Of a DNA stretch of 64,000 nucleotides, positions 29,086-39,109 are shown one piece after another (within the stretch, counting starts at the first letter, position 1; the number at the start of each line of letters is the position of its first letter). Made by a program: the position numbers and the translations under genes. The notes below the pieces were generated by a model that did not search any database, was not told where the DNA came from, and saw only the letters and a program-made list of their open reading frames with translations. The stretch covers positions 60,914 through 124,913 of the forward strand of contig JALCCG010000027.1 in the NCBI GenBank assembly GCA_023212695.1, in the 5' to 3' direction. The stretch is from Sporisorium sorghi. Its lineage: Eukaryota; Basidiomycota; Ustilaginomycetes; Ustilaginales; Ustilaginaceae.

Positions 29086-29207
29086 GTTCGGGATGGGGTC
29101 GGGATGGAAGGTTGTGGTTTTGTAGAGTTCTGTTTAGCATGCGATTTGGTATTGATTGGATCATGTCTAGCGACGTTTATGAATGGCGACGTGTGAGAGA
29201 GCAGCAG

Positions 29208-31412
29208 CTACTCTACCCACACGGTGCGAAATACGCCAAACTGATCCTTCCTCGACGCAATGCCTCCTTTCCCTCCCTTGTCTCTCGACAAGCTCTGACA
29301 TCTCTCCCTGGCCCACTGCAGCGTCTGCGTCTGCACCTGCGCCAAGACACTGCTCTCCTCGGCGTCGCTGCTCCGACAGCTGTCCAGCTCGGCCGGTGTG
29401 AGCGGGGACAGCACCCAGCGGTCGACCGGCACGGGCTTTTTCGCTTTCGTCAGCGATGCGGGCAGCCAGCTGTTCTTCGCTGACGATGGTGCGGGAGTGT
29501 CAGGGCGGCCGATGCCGATCCTCAGGCGTGCGAGGGCCGGCGCAGCGTCCTGTTCTTTCTGCTTGGAGGCGGTGGAAGGGATGTCGAGTCGGCGAATGAT
29601 GTCCCGTACGCCGTTGTGACCACGCGCGCTGCCGCGGTCTTTGCGCTTGACCTCGCCAAAGCCCAGGTCCAGCTCGTCCTGCAGCACCAGCACGTCGTCC
29701 TCCGCCCGCCACTCGCGGGAAGAGGTGGACAGAGGATGGTGCGCGTGCAGGAAGGCTTTGAGCCCCACGCCGGACAGGTTCATCGCCTGTGCGGGTTTGT
29801 ACAGCGATAGGGGGACTTGGTAGACCAGCTCGTCGGTGGGAGGGGAGCGGGAGGAGAAGAAGGTGGGGGAGGAGGGGATGAGCAGCGTGAGTGTGGCGGA
29901 CCAGCCGCCACTCTTGCCCGCGGTGACTTTGGTCAGTTGTTCAGGGAAGGAGGCGGGGGATGTGAGGTCGAGCTGGTCAACGGGACTGTCGCTGGGTCCG
30001 CTGTTTGAAGGCGATGCGAAGACGGGCAAGATGGTCGGCACCTCCTCCAACCAATCCGCTCTACCGCCCATCCTTCCCATCCCAATCGCCTCCCTTCGAG
30101 CTGCCTCCAACGCATCCCTGACCTCCCTCAACCTCGCCCTCACCCTCGCATCTTGCTCCACCAGCCCCTGGAGCAGCGGATCCAGCACGACCTGCCCCAC
30201 GCTATGCCGCGTCAGCGGATGCGTCGTCGCATTCCCCAGCCCGACCACCACCAGCCGATGCCCGTCCAGCCGCACCACGCGCGGCAGCCGACCCTTGGGC
30301 GCTTTCAGATCAGCATGCAGCCGCTCCACCTGCCGCTGCTGGCCCTTGCCGTACTCCGCCACGAGCCGAGGTAGGGACGGGAGGGAGGAGGAAAACGTGG
30401 GGCGGTAGAGAAGCTCCGCGAGGCGCTGGTGGAACGCTAGGCCGTGGCGGTCGAGGTAGCTCTGCCTGCCATCCTCCTGATTGGATCCCTGCTCGGCAGA
30501 GGTGGAGGCGACACCGCACTCGCCGATGAGCGCAGCGGGATCCTCGTGCGTCTTGACCTCTGCAGGCAAGTTATCCCACTCGCGCCGCGGGATGTACGGC
30601 GGATTACTCACGATCAAGTGGAACGGCTCTCCTGCAGCTCTCGCCAGCCCGTCCATCGCTGCGTCCTCAAAAATGTCTGCTCTCACGATGTGCACATTAG
30701 TGTCATCGCCGTCGATATCGAAGCCGAGCTTGCGCGCGTTCTCCCTTGCCAGCTCAACAGCAACCGCCGACTGATCGCACGCGACCACCTTCCACCCTTT
30801 CCCCACTCCCACCCGCACCCGCAACGCATCCGCGATCAACAGCGCGATACAGCCCGAGCCCGTGCACAGGTCCACCACACGCACCTCCTCGAGCTGCGAC
30901 GCATCGACCTTGTCCATCAGCGCCTCAACCACCTCGCTCGCCCAGTGCTCCGTCTCGGGCCGCGGGAGCAATACCGGCGGGCGCACGATCAGCTCCTGCG
31001 GAAGCGAGCCGAAGGGTACGCTGCCGAGCAGGTACGACACGGGCACGTTGCCTCGCGTCATTTGAGCGGACATGGAGATGAGGTACCGCCGTGAGGCGCG
31101 GTTGAGTATGGACTTGCGTTTGGGTGCGGTGGGGTCTTGGAGCTTGCGAACGTGCTCGACGATCCAGCGGATCTCGGATTTTGCTAGTTGGACAGCGTCG
31201 AGCCGGTCGGCTTTGTTACGTGCGCCTGGGGGGATTGGAGCGAGGCGGTAGGCTTCTTGACGGCGGCGTAGGGCTTTGATGAGCGGGTCGTCCAAGGTCC
31301 AGAATGCGGCAGCTCTAGAGGTCGCTCTTGATGGTGATGACGTCGAGAAGTTGCGGGCTGTCAAGGTGAGCCAACCCGAACGCGCAGACCCTGTTGCTGG
31401 ACTTGCCCGCAT
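29208..31412 (-). CDS. MTQ1-PTH1: Fused Mtq1/HemK methyltransferase and peptidyl-tRNA hydrolase
   Basis: One uninterrupted 734-codon frame encodes two enzymes. Residues 1-40 are Arg/Ser-rich and lack acids (ARNFSTSSPSRATSRAAAF), fitting a mitochondrial presequence. Residues about 45-390 are a PrmC/HemK/Mtq1 N5-glutamine methyltransferase: VSYLLGSVPFG, LLPRPETEHWASEVV, SAM motif VVDLCTGSGCIALL (D181), and catalytic NPPY (N270) in IVSNPPYIPRREW. The substrate of this family is the GGQ glutamine of release factors. Residues about 386-690 are a bacterial-type Pth: GLGN (N394), TRHSVG (H403), MNLSG, LQDELDLGFGEV (D579), GHNGVRDII, LRIGIGRPD. All three catalytic residues are present. It would release peptidyl-tRNA from stalled translation. 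The Pth half is stretched by a long insert before MNLSG. It converges on MRC1 with a 122-nt gap. Confidence 0.9.
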   Translation of the reverse strand: MRASPATGSARSGWLTLTARNFSTSSPSRATSRAAAFWTLDDPLIKALRRRQEAYRLAPIPPGARNKADRLDAVQLAKSEIRWIVEHVRKLQDPTAPKRKSILNRASRRYLISMSAQMTRGNVPVSYLLGSVPFGSLPQELIVRPPVLLPRPETEHWASEVVEALMDKVDASQLEEVRVVDLCTGSGCIALLIADALRVRVGVGKGWKVVACDQSAVAVELARENARKLGFDIDGDDTNVHIVRADIFEDAAMDGLARAAGEPFHLIVSNPPYIPRREWDNLPAEVKTHEDPAALIGECGVASTSAEQGSNQEDGRQSYLDRHGLAFHQRLAELLYRPTFSSSLPSLPRLVAEYGKGQQRQVERLHADLKAPKGRLPRVVRLDGHRLVVVGLGNATTHPLTRHSVGQVVLDPLLQGLVEQDARVRARLREVRDALEAARREAIGMGRMGGRADWLEEVPTILPVFASPSNSGPSDSPVDQLDLTSPASFPEQLTKVTAGKSGGWSATLTLLIPSSPTFFSSRSPPTDELVYQVPLSLYKPAQAMNLSGVGLKAFLHAHHPLSTSSREWRAEDDVLVLQDELDLGFGEVKRKDRGSARGHNGVRDIIRRLDIPSTASKQKEQDAAPALARLRIGIGRPDTPAPSSAKNSWLPASLTKAKKPVPVDRWVLSPLTPAELDSCRSSDAEESSVLAQVQTQTLQWARERCQSLSRDKGGKGGIASRKDQFGVFRTVWVE

Positions 31413-31953
31413 CGTTATCTGACTGAAGCGCCTCGCTCACCCTCGAAGCATTGTGGTCGTTGGTATGAGGCGGCTGTTGCGATGTCGCCCGGCTGCTGTT
31501 TCGTGTGAAGATGGTGAGAAGAAGTTAAGAAGAAAGTCAAGGACCCTGAAAATGTCGCCAAAAAAAAAAAAAAAAAAAAAAAAAGGTGGAGCAGAAAATG
31601 CTTTCCCTCCGACTTCCGAGCAAAGATCGTTTGTCATGTGGCGTGACAAACACGCACTCACGACTGGCCCGTGCTGTTGAACAGTCCCGGCAATGCACTT
31701 TTCGATGCTCTTCTCTTGACTGTCCTTGTGCCAGAGTTGCGTAGCCGCTCCGAAGCTCCGAAGCTGAATCATTGCCCACGCACGCAGACAAGATCTCGTG
31801 ATATGTGCGGAGGTGTTCTTTCCTCAAATGGCCTGACTGAGCCTGCCACCCTTCTTCTGCCGTATAAGAAGAGTGCGCCTCGCTGCCACCCTTCCTTCCT
31901 TCCCTTCCTCCAAACCGCATCCATCAACCCCTCTGCCTCCATCTCTCTCAAAA
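31413..31953. promoter_or_regulatory. Bidirectional promoter, MTQ1-PTH1 and AKR
   Basis: 541 nt between divergent starts. It contains a 26-nt A-run (31559-31584) and a TATA-like TATAAGA at 31863-31869, 85-91 nt before the AKR ATG. Confidence 0.5.
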
Positions 31954-33098
31954 ATGGCTCCCACCGCTGCCAACCCCAAGGACTGCCCCGAGTATGATCC
32001 CAAGAACATGCTCTTCCGCCGCCTCGGCCCCTCGGGTCTGCGCGTCTCGCTCTTCTCGCTCGGCGGCTGGCTCACCTACGGCGGCACGGTCAACAGCGAC
32101 GAAACCAAGCAGATCGTCAAGCTCGCCTTTGAGAATGGCATCAACACGTTCGACACCGCCGAAGTGTACTCTGCGGGTCAGTGCGAGGTCGACATGGGCA
32201 AGGCGATTCGCGAGCTCAACCTGCGCCGCTCGGACCTGGTGCTGATCAGCAAGATCTTCTTCGGCGTTGGAAGCAAGGATCCCAACGGTCGTGGGTTGAG
32301 CCGCAAGCACATCATCGAAGCGGCCAACGCGAGTCTGGAGCGCTCTGGACTGCCGTACTGGGACGTGCTGATGGCGCACCGTCCGGACCCCACCGTGCCG
32401 ATGGAGGAGATCGTGCGCGGCTTCAACCGGCTCATCGAGAGCGACAAGTGCTTCTACTGGGGCACCTCGGAGTGGTCCGCCCAGCAGATTGAGGAAGCCC
32501 ACTCGGTTGCGAACCGCCTCAACCTCATCCCGCCTATTGCGGACCAGTGCCAGTACAACATGTTCCACCGCGAGCGCCCCGAGAAGGAGTACGACCAGTT
32601 GTACAAGGTGCACAGCTACGGCACCACCATCTGGAGCCCGCTTGCCAGTGGACTGCTCACGGGCAAGTACAACGACGGCGTGCCCGAGGGCTCGCGCTTC
32701 GACACGAACAAGAATTTCTTTGACAATACGGTCAAGGAGCTCCAGACGCCCGAGGGCAAGGCCAAGATTGAGAAGGTCAAGAAGCTCACGCAGATTGCTG
32801 AGGGCTTGGGTGCAAAGGTGACCAACCTGGCTCTGGCGTGGTGCGCCAAGAACCCTGTAAGTTGTTTTTGCTAGTCGCTCACTCTTGATGCTGGTCACAA
32901 ATGTACTGACAGATTCTCTTTCTCTGTGTGCGAAAACAGAACGTCTCGACGGTGATCCTGGGCGCGTCCAAGCCCGAACAGATCATCGAGAACCTCAAGT
33001 CGCTCGAGCTGATCGAGAAGCTGACGCCCGAGATCATGGCGCAGATCGACGAGGTGCTCGGCAACAAGCCCACCCTGCCTCCTCTGTATGGAAGGTAA
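31954..33098 (+). CDS. Aldo-keto reductase, Kv-channel beta-subunit-like (AKR6)
   Basis: Two exons: 31954-32856 and 32940-33098, phase 0, with an 83-nt intron (GTAAGT donor, AACAG acceptor); 353 residues. The ATG follows a TATA-like box. AKR features: [43 protein letters not shown] (catalytic Asp and Tyr), [10 protein letters not shown] (Lys), [10 protein letters not shown] (His), [44 protein letters not shown] and, in exon 2, [17 protein letters not shown]. The catalytic tetrad is complete. The sequence is closest in style to the Kv-beta/YghZ-like AKR6 group. It is an NADPH-dependent carbonyl reductase; substrate not predictable. Confidence 0.92.
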
Positions 33099-33759
33099 AT
33101 GTCTTCTGCACGCCATCATTCAAGCCCTGCAACGGCTGCAAGAGGAAATCTGCACTCTTTCGGAAGGATTGCACACATCGAATGTGCGCCGTTGGCTTGT
33201 GTGTGATGTGAGAAGAGTAGGCTGAACCAATCCTCTTGCTTGCTTGCCTCTCACGTGTGTCTAGGGGCCGATCGTCGTTTGCTCCCAATCGAGCGAGTGG
33301 CAGGAGCAAGCTGTGAACGAGACGCTAGATGAGCTTCGGCAAGTATGAATACAATGGAATGATCGGAGACAGGCGAGATTGAATGCGTGAGAGGGAATGC
33401 TGTTGTTTGGACCCTCAGCACTCAGTTGAAGTACGCATTGCTTTGGTAGCTTCGGCGTCGGGCAGAGTTTTATCCATCGCAGCACGCCCATCTCGCACGT
33501 ACCGACTTGGGTTGGCGTGCAGTGTCGAATTGTGAGCTCGTAGGCACATGTTCTATGCACTTGCCCCGTAAGCAAGCCCGAAGCATTAGACTTGAGACGT
33601 TGTTGCCGTAGCTGCGCGCACTTGTCAAGGTGCAAGGCGCTTGCTCGATCTCTCGTCGGATGACAGCGTTACCGGCGAAATCGAATTCGAAGCGTTTTCT
33701 TATTGGCGTGTGTGTTCGTGTGGCCTGGCAGCCTTGGAATTTTTTGCGCTCCTTTTTTA
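33099..33759. other. Intergenic region after the AKR gene
   Basis: About 660 nt with no gene recognised. It ends at the MITE-like element. Confidence 0.45.
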
Positions 33760-33897
33760 GGGGGTATCAAAAAGTCCCCATCCCCAATTTATGTTAGACC
33801 TTTAATTCAAATTCCAGGTTCCAATTTCGGGGGGCTTCAAAATTCACAGGAAACCCGTCCCGTGAATTTCCCCAAATTTTTTTTTTTTGATACCCCC
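33760..33897. mobile_element. MITE-like element with 14-bp terminal inverted repeats
   Basis: GGGGGTATCAAAAA (33760-33773) is matched exactly by its reverse complement TTTTTGATACCCCC (33884-33897), giving a 138-bp unit with perfect 14-bp termini. The interior has A/T-rich blocks next to C- or G-runs and a hairpin with 8-bp arms AAATTCAC / GTGAATTT (33840-33847 and 33862-33869). There is no coding capacity. Flanks are T-rich on both sides, so a short TTTT target duplication is possible but uninformative. It fits a miniature inverted-repeat element, or alternatively a structured RNA hairpin. Confidence 0.5.
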
Positions 33898-34659
33898 TTT
33901 TGTCGCCCGATCGGCAACGAGGGGTTCCTGGCTGACGCTCGCTTGTGTCGATTGACAGCTGCAAAAAGACCACGCACGCAAGAAAGCAGATTTCATCTCC
34001 GAGTCGTGGATCAAGCCCTTCGCCTTCTTTGCCTCTGCCTGCACTGCACGCCGGAAATTCAATTTTTAGAAACGGGAGCAGCACGCAGCACGCAGCAGCA
34101 GCAGCAGCAGCAGCACGCAGCAAGCATATCTTTTTTGCTGTTTGTCGTCGCTCTGCCGCTCTGCCCGAAAATGAAGTGGTCAGCTGCCGCTCCGCCCCCA
34201 CAAATGCAAGCGCAATCGAGGCGTGCCTGCGCTTGATTGAGATGCTCTGCTGGCTGTTTCTGTTTCTCTAAGACACCGACCTCTCCCGTGCAGAGGCAAG
34301 CGACGCCCACACACTCACCTTGATCGGCCCGCTTTCCTCTCTGTCTCTTGCGCTCTCTTTTTCTGTTTCCGCTCCTTCGACTGCTTCTATCGGCAAGGCC
34401 CGCCCTGTCCCGCTCCTGTCGATCCCGCTCTGTTCCCTTGCTTTGATGCTTACTTGCCGCGCCCACTTGCATTCGCCCACTTTGCACTCGCTCTTCTGAC
34501 GCTGCTCTCTCCGCCATCTCTTCTCACCTTGACCGTCACTGTTCACTGTCACCTTCACCATCGTCGACGTCCATTCACTGTTCCAGCCTACATCAAGCAC
34601 AGATAGGCTCTTCCGATTCTTGGACACCGGCTACCCCGACGACTTGCTCATTCATCATC
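33898..34659. other. Leader region of the His-tract gene
   Basis: About 760 nt. It contains a (CAG)n stretch at about 34093-34114 and a long pyrimidine-rich run (34270-34560), typical of a fungal 5' leader. No gene recognised. Confidence 0.45.
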
Positions 34660-36108
34660 ATGTCGCACTCCGAGACGAGCAGTCAGGCGCTGCACTCTTC
34701 CTCGTTGGTGTTGGTAGCGCCCATGCCTCGTCGGCCCATCGCACTCGTAGCTCGCAGGCATCACCACCACCACCACCACCACCATCATCATCATCACTCT
34801 TCTTCCAACTCTCGCTCTCGCTCCTCTCGAACGGTTTCAAGCGCTGGCGGCAAGCCAACTGACGATGCCGCTAACCCAGTCGAGCGCGCGATCTCTCCGT
34901 CCCAGTCGAACGGCGCTGGTGCCAGTGTCCGAATGGTCGGTCATCCTTACTCGCGCGCAAAGACGCCGAGCAACGCAAGCAGCGTCTCGAACCCCGTCTC
35001 GCCCGCTGCGGCTGCGCTGGCTGGGGTGACGGGATGGCCGCTCGGCTTGGGCATCTCGCCCGTTTCTCCGCCTCCTCGCTCCCGAACTGGGTCTCGAGAC
35101 GGTCTGGCTTCGCGCCCTCTTTCTCGTCTGTCGTCGCGAGACAATGCTCCGCTTTCTTCTGCCGCCATGGCCCTGACCGCTTCCGATGCTGCGGGTCATT
35201 ATGCCCCTTCCAACCTCGAGACTATCCCTGACGCAAGCGCAGGTAGCACTCGGCTCGCTGAGCAGTTTGCTCACGAGTCCAGCCAGGCGGACGAACTCAT
35301 GATGTCGTCTGCGCTCGTGTCTCCGCCCATCGGATCCGGAGCTGCCGTGATGGACCTCGAGCGCACTCCCACCAAAAGCAAAGCGCGAAGCCACCAGCGT
35401 GCAGAGAAGGACGACCAGGAACCACGCTCCACCCCCACCATCGGCGCTGCCGAACCGCACCCCCAAGACGGCGTGCACAGTCTCACGCTCTCGCCGACAA
35501 CGCCCATGGAGCAGCGCATCACGGCAGCCGCCTCGGCCTCGGCCCAGCTGTCCCTCTCGCTCTCCTCGCCGCCTGCGCTCCCCGCCGCCGTGGCTGACAG
35601 CGTCGGCGATGCGGCCGACAAGCTGCCGACGAGCCCGCGTCGCGTCGAGGCCATGGTCGCGGTGTCTGTGGCGCCATCGCCGTGTCTGTCGGAGAGTGTG
35701 TCGCGCAGCCCGTCGGCGAGCCCTTCGCCTTGCCCCTCCCCTGCGTTGGATGCGCTGCTCGACCTGCCTCCTCCGGCCAAGCATGCGGACGAGCCGCGCA
35801 AGATGGGTCTGCCGCCGCTGCCGTCCTCGCCTATTCCGCGCAAGATGACGCGCAACCCGTTCGAGCGCTACCTGAGTGTGGACGGCACCGAAAGTGGTTG
35901 TGCGCTGCACGCTAGGCTGGCGATGGCCATGGGTCGCGGTGCAGAGCAGCAGCACGCGAGGTCGGTGTTGGAGGGTATGCAGGCGCGCGTGCAGGAGGGA
36001 GAGGCGGATCACGAGATGGCGGAGCGCGCGGTGTCGCCTGAGTTGGTGGTGGGCAGGCCGGCGTTGGTGCGGGGTGAGTCGGGGATGAGGATGGATATGG
36101 ACGAGTGA
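34660..36108 (+). CDS. Hypothetical Ser-rich protein with His tract
   Basis: Single exon of 482 codons starting at MSHSETSSQ. Residues 34-46 are an uninterrupted run of 13 His, encoded by mixed CAC/CAT codons. Most of the rest is Ser/Pro/Ala-rich with many SP and TP sites. The C-terminal 90 residues are better ordered: KMTRNPFERYLSVDG, then ALHARLAMAMGRGAEQQHARSVLEGMQARV, a likely helix. No known domain, signal peptide or membrane segment. High-GC codon use and a long open frame support a real gene. Function unknown; the His run may bind metal or direct it to nuclear speckles, as His-repeats in some proteins do, but that is speculation. Confidence 0.7.
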   Translation: MSHSETSSQALHSSSLVLVAPMPRRPIALVARRHHHHHHHHHHHHHSSSNSRSRSSRTVSSAGGKPTDDAANPVERAISPSQSNGAGASVRMVGHPYSRAKTPSNASSVSNPVSPAAAALAGVTGWPLGLGISPVSPPPRSRTGSRDGLASRPLSRLSSRDNAPLSSAAMALTASDAAGHYAPSNLETIPDASAGSTRLAEQFAHESSQADELMMSSALVSPPIGSGAAVMDLERTPTKSKARSHQRAEKDDQEPRSTPTIGAAEPHPQDGVHSLTLSPTTPMEQRITAAASASAQLSLSLSSPPALPAAVADSVGDAADKLPTSPRRVEAMVAVSVAPSPCLSESVSRSPSASPSPCPSPALDALLDLPPPAKHADEPRKMGLPPLPSSPIPRKMTRNPFERYLSVDGTESGCALHARLAMAMGRGAEQQHARSVLEGMQARVQEGEADHEMAERAVSPELVVGRPALVRGESGMRMDMDE

Positions 36109-36406
36109 AGAGTACTCGCTCGTGGTGTCTTTTGGGTTTGGCTTCCGTTCAACATACCGTCTACGCGAAGGTTTTTGGTCGTCGTTTCTATGCATCGTTC
36201 TTTCTTTCTTGCTGCATTTTTGGTCCTGTTTCTTCTGCTGTACTGCTCTGTATCTGGCTCTCTTGTCACCTGTCGCCCAGTCTTCCCTCGTCATGGTCTC
36301 ATCTCACGTCTCGGTCCTGTGTCGTTCGTCGTTTTGCAAATGTTGTTCTCTGGTTTCTATCCAAATCTCTACCGTGACAAGAGTGTGTACATGAGCCGTC
36401 GTGCGT

Positions 36407-37324
36407 TCACACATCGCGCAACGTCCTCGCGGCCCACTCGAAGGCCACAAAAGTAGCCGCATTGGCGAACGGGCTCCTGACCAGCGTTGGCAACAGGCCC
36501 CTGAAGAAACCCCTAATTCCATCCTGCTTGAACGTCTGCTGGATGCAATCCAGTGTGCCCTTGTACCTGCGCTCGCTCGGGTTGAGAGCGTCGGTTTGGA
36601 GCTTGCTCTTGACGATATCCGCCGGGTACGCTGTGAGCCAGAGGCCGTATCCTGCCATGGCGCCAGCGAACATGGCGTATGTGCTTGGGAGCTCGCTGCG
36701 GCTGATGCCATCGCGGGTGAGTTTGTGGTGTACGAGGGCTTCGTAGGTGAGGAAGTACATGCCCATTCCGTGGAACTCGCGTGCCAATGTGGGCACTTGG
36801 CCGCGGAATACGCCGTGCCAGGGCCCGCTTGCGGTGTAGATCTGGCGCACGCAGTCGACGGGGCCGCGGTACACGGGTGGGGACGGTTGAGTCTGCAGGC
36901 GGATACGTACGTGCTCTACGGGACCCGCGACTACGCTGTTCGCCACGCCTGCCGCACCGCCTGCCAGGTAGAACTGCGCGTAGCTCAGCTCGGAGCTCCT
37001 GCCACTCGCAACATTGGAGGCGGAGAAGTGCCGCTTGAGCGCTTCGACTACGCCGAACTGGATGCTCACGCACGCGCCTACGCCGAGGAGCGGCGTGAGG
37101 GTGCCCTTGTAGAACGCGAGTGGCCCTTCGTTGCGTACGATTCGGGTGGCACAGTCGACCATACCGGTGTACGTGCCAGGCGGCGAGGTTTGGAGACGCA
37201 CTTTGAGGATGTCCAGAGGCTGCCCGACTAGCACTTGGGCGATCCCGCCGATGGTTCCCGAGAGCACATCCTTTTGGCCCTGCGAGAGCAAAGGGTCCTT
37301 CGGAAGCGCGTTCAGCTCGGCCAT
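36407..37324 (-). CDS. YMC1: Mitochondrial carrier, YMC1-like
   Basis: Single exon of 305 residues from the ATG at 37324 (MAELNALPKDPLL); upstream the frame has only a TTG. Three carrier repeats each carry a Px[D/E]xx[K/R] signature: VGQPLDILKVRLQTS, AGPVEHVRIRLQTQ and AYPADIVKSKLQTD. Motifs LSGTIGGIAQVLVGQP, FYKGTLTPLLGVGACVSIQFG and GFFRGLLPTLVRSPFANAATF match the Ymc1/Ymc2 subgroup closely. These inner-membrane carriers have been linked to glycine/glutamate or related organic-acid transport in yeast; the exact substrate here is inferred only. The related carnitine/acylcarnitine carrier is less likely. Confidence 0.88.
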   Translation of the reverse strand: MAELNALPKDPLLSQGQKDVLSGTIGGIAQVLVGQPLDILKVRLQTSPPGTYTGMVDCATRIVRNEGPLAFYKGTLTPLLGVGACVSIQFGVVEALKRHFSASNVASGRSSELSYAQFYLAGGAAGVANSVVAGPVEHVRIRLQTQPSPPVYRGPVDCVRQIYTASGPWHGVFRGQVPTLAREFHGMGMYFLTYEALVHHKLTRDGISRSELPSTYAMFAGAMAGYGLWLTAYPADIVKSKLQTDALNPSERRYKGTLDCIQQTFKQDGIRGFFRGLLPTLVRSPFANAATFVAFEWAARTLRDV

Positions 37325-37911
37325 CGTTGCGCGAGGAAGACCGAGGTGTGTGTGATGAGGGTATACAGAGTGGTGGTTGAAGAAAGAGAGCGTGTCGAGG
37401 TCGCTATCAGGGTCCAAGGCGAAAATTTCGATAAGCTTTTCTTCTGAACCATCTGACTCGTTGTCAAGCTTTTCGTCTGCTGCTGTTTGTTGCTGTTGCA
37501 GTAGCGCCTTTTTTGCCCGGTTTTCTCTCCGTTCCGAGAGATTTTTGCAGGTTTTCTTCTTTTCGGACGAAAGCAGCGCTTTAATTTAATTTTTTTTTAA
37601 TTTTTAATTTTTTTTTTTTGGAGGAATCTCAGCTCCACATACAAGCTCGCTCTTCATCCTCCTCACCATCATCACCTAGAGACTGCCTCGACCTGCTTTT
37701 CATCGCACCGACAATTTCAGAGACGTAGCAGAAAGCATCAGCGACACACGGCTAGCCCAGAGTTTCTCCTGCATCGACTCGCTGCTCACCAGTACAGCGC
37801 CAAACCCGCGAGCCTGCGACATCCCGCTCAACTGAAACATCATCCCACGACCGCCAACCTCGAGCACACTCGCTGGTCAGACCAGCGTTCTCATACCCAC
37901 ACCACCACACA
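37325..37911. promoter_or_regulatory. Bidirectional promoter, YMC1 and RRP40
   Basis: 587 nt between divergent starts, with an almost pure A/T block at 37581-37619 in an otherwise GC-rich setting. It is likely a nucleosome-free promoter core. Confidence 0.5.
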
Positions 37912-38877
37912 ATGACAGTCGTACTACCAGGGGACGTCATCTCCATCCCCTCCAGCTCAGCGATCAAGTTGGGGCCTGGGCTGCTGCCCACACCTGGCGT
38001 GTCATCCTCCCTAACAGCCATTCGATCCGGCGCACTAGGCCAGCTCGGCTCTACCTCAACAACACCAAAGCCGAAAGACACACACTCTGCGTTCTGGGTG
38101 GAAGCCAACACGCTGCGCGTACGTCCCCTTTTCCCCTTCACCCTCTGACCCCACCGTGCTTCACTGACTCTTTTTCCCTGCCTGTTGGCGGTTCGGCAGT
38201 ACGTCCCGGCACCAGGCGACGCGGTCATCGGGCAGATCACCAACCGCGGCGCCGAGTCGTACACCGTCACGCTCTTCTCCGCGCACTCGGCCACCTTGCC
38301 CGCGCTCAGCTTCGAAGGCGCCACGAAGCGGCACAAGCCCAACCTGCGCATTGGCGCGCTCGTGTATGCGCGCATCGCCGCCGCCGACCGCTTCACCGAG
38401 CCCGAGCTCACGTGTGTTAATCCGGTCACGGGCAAAAGCGACGGCTTTGGCGACCTCAAGACCACGGATGAACGGGGCGAGAAGATCGGGTGTGCTATGC
38501 TGTTCACCGTTTCCGTTGGCTTGGCTCGCAGGTTGAGTAGAGCTCCAGATGCGCAGGGGATCAAGAGAGTCTGATGCTGACATGGAGTGTTTTGTAGTTT
38601 GCTGAGGCCGACACACGGGCTATTGAAGCAGGTCGCAGCGCACTTTCCGTTCGAGGCGGCCGTGGGCGCCAACGGCGCCGTGTGGGTCAGGGCGAACGAG
38701 CCCAAGCACGTCATTGCCGTCGGCAAGGTGCTCGAGGCCGTGGACCTGCAGTCGACCGCACACGAATCTTCATCGCAAGAAGAGCTGCAAGACGTGGATG
38801 CGGAATACGTCGTCAAGCACAGAGCGGCTGCGTTGGATGCCAAGCGCATCAGGGCGTTGGTCGGCGAGTTTTTGTAG
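37912..38877 (+). CDS. RRP40: Exosome subunit RRP40 (EXOSC3)
   Basis: Three exons: 37912-38118, 38200-38531 and 38598-38877, joining in frame to 272 residues. Donors are GTACGT and GTTGAG; acceptors are GGCAG and TGTAG. It starts MTVVLPGDVISIP. Exon 2 contains the S1 domain YVPAPGDAVIGQITNRGAESYTV, LPALSFEGATKRHKPNLRIGALVYARI and EPELTCVN, with SDGFGDL. Exon 3 carries the KH region: GLLKQVAAHFPFEAAVGANGAVWVRA. The GATKRxxPN motif is diagnostic of Rrp40. This is an RNA-binding cap protein of the nuclear and cytoplasmic exosome. The GTTGAG donor of intron 2 is unusual, but the frame and the R-S-LLRP junction fit the family. Confidence 0.93.
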
Positions 38878-39109
38878 CGTGTCGCTGGCTAGAGGAAGGA
38901 TGCAATGTGACGGTTGTTGAGAAAGATGGGGGGTCGGTGTGAGTCATGTGAGGTGAGGGTGTCGGCGAGCCGGATGTGTGTTTGTAGGCTTTTGAGACTG
39001 TGAGTGCACGTTGAGAAACTGAGCAACGTGCTGCTGATTATCATCACTTGTGACGCTGTGAACGGAATCGCATTCGCCAAAACCCCTAGTCTAGCGCTGT
39101 GTAGCTGCT

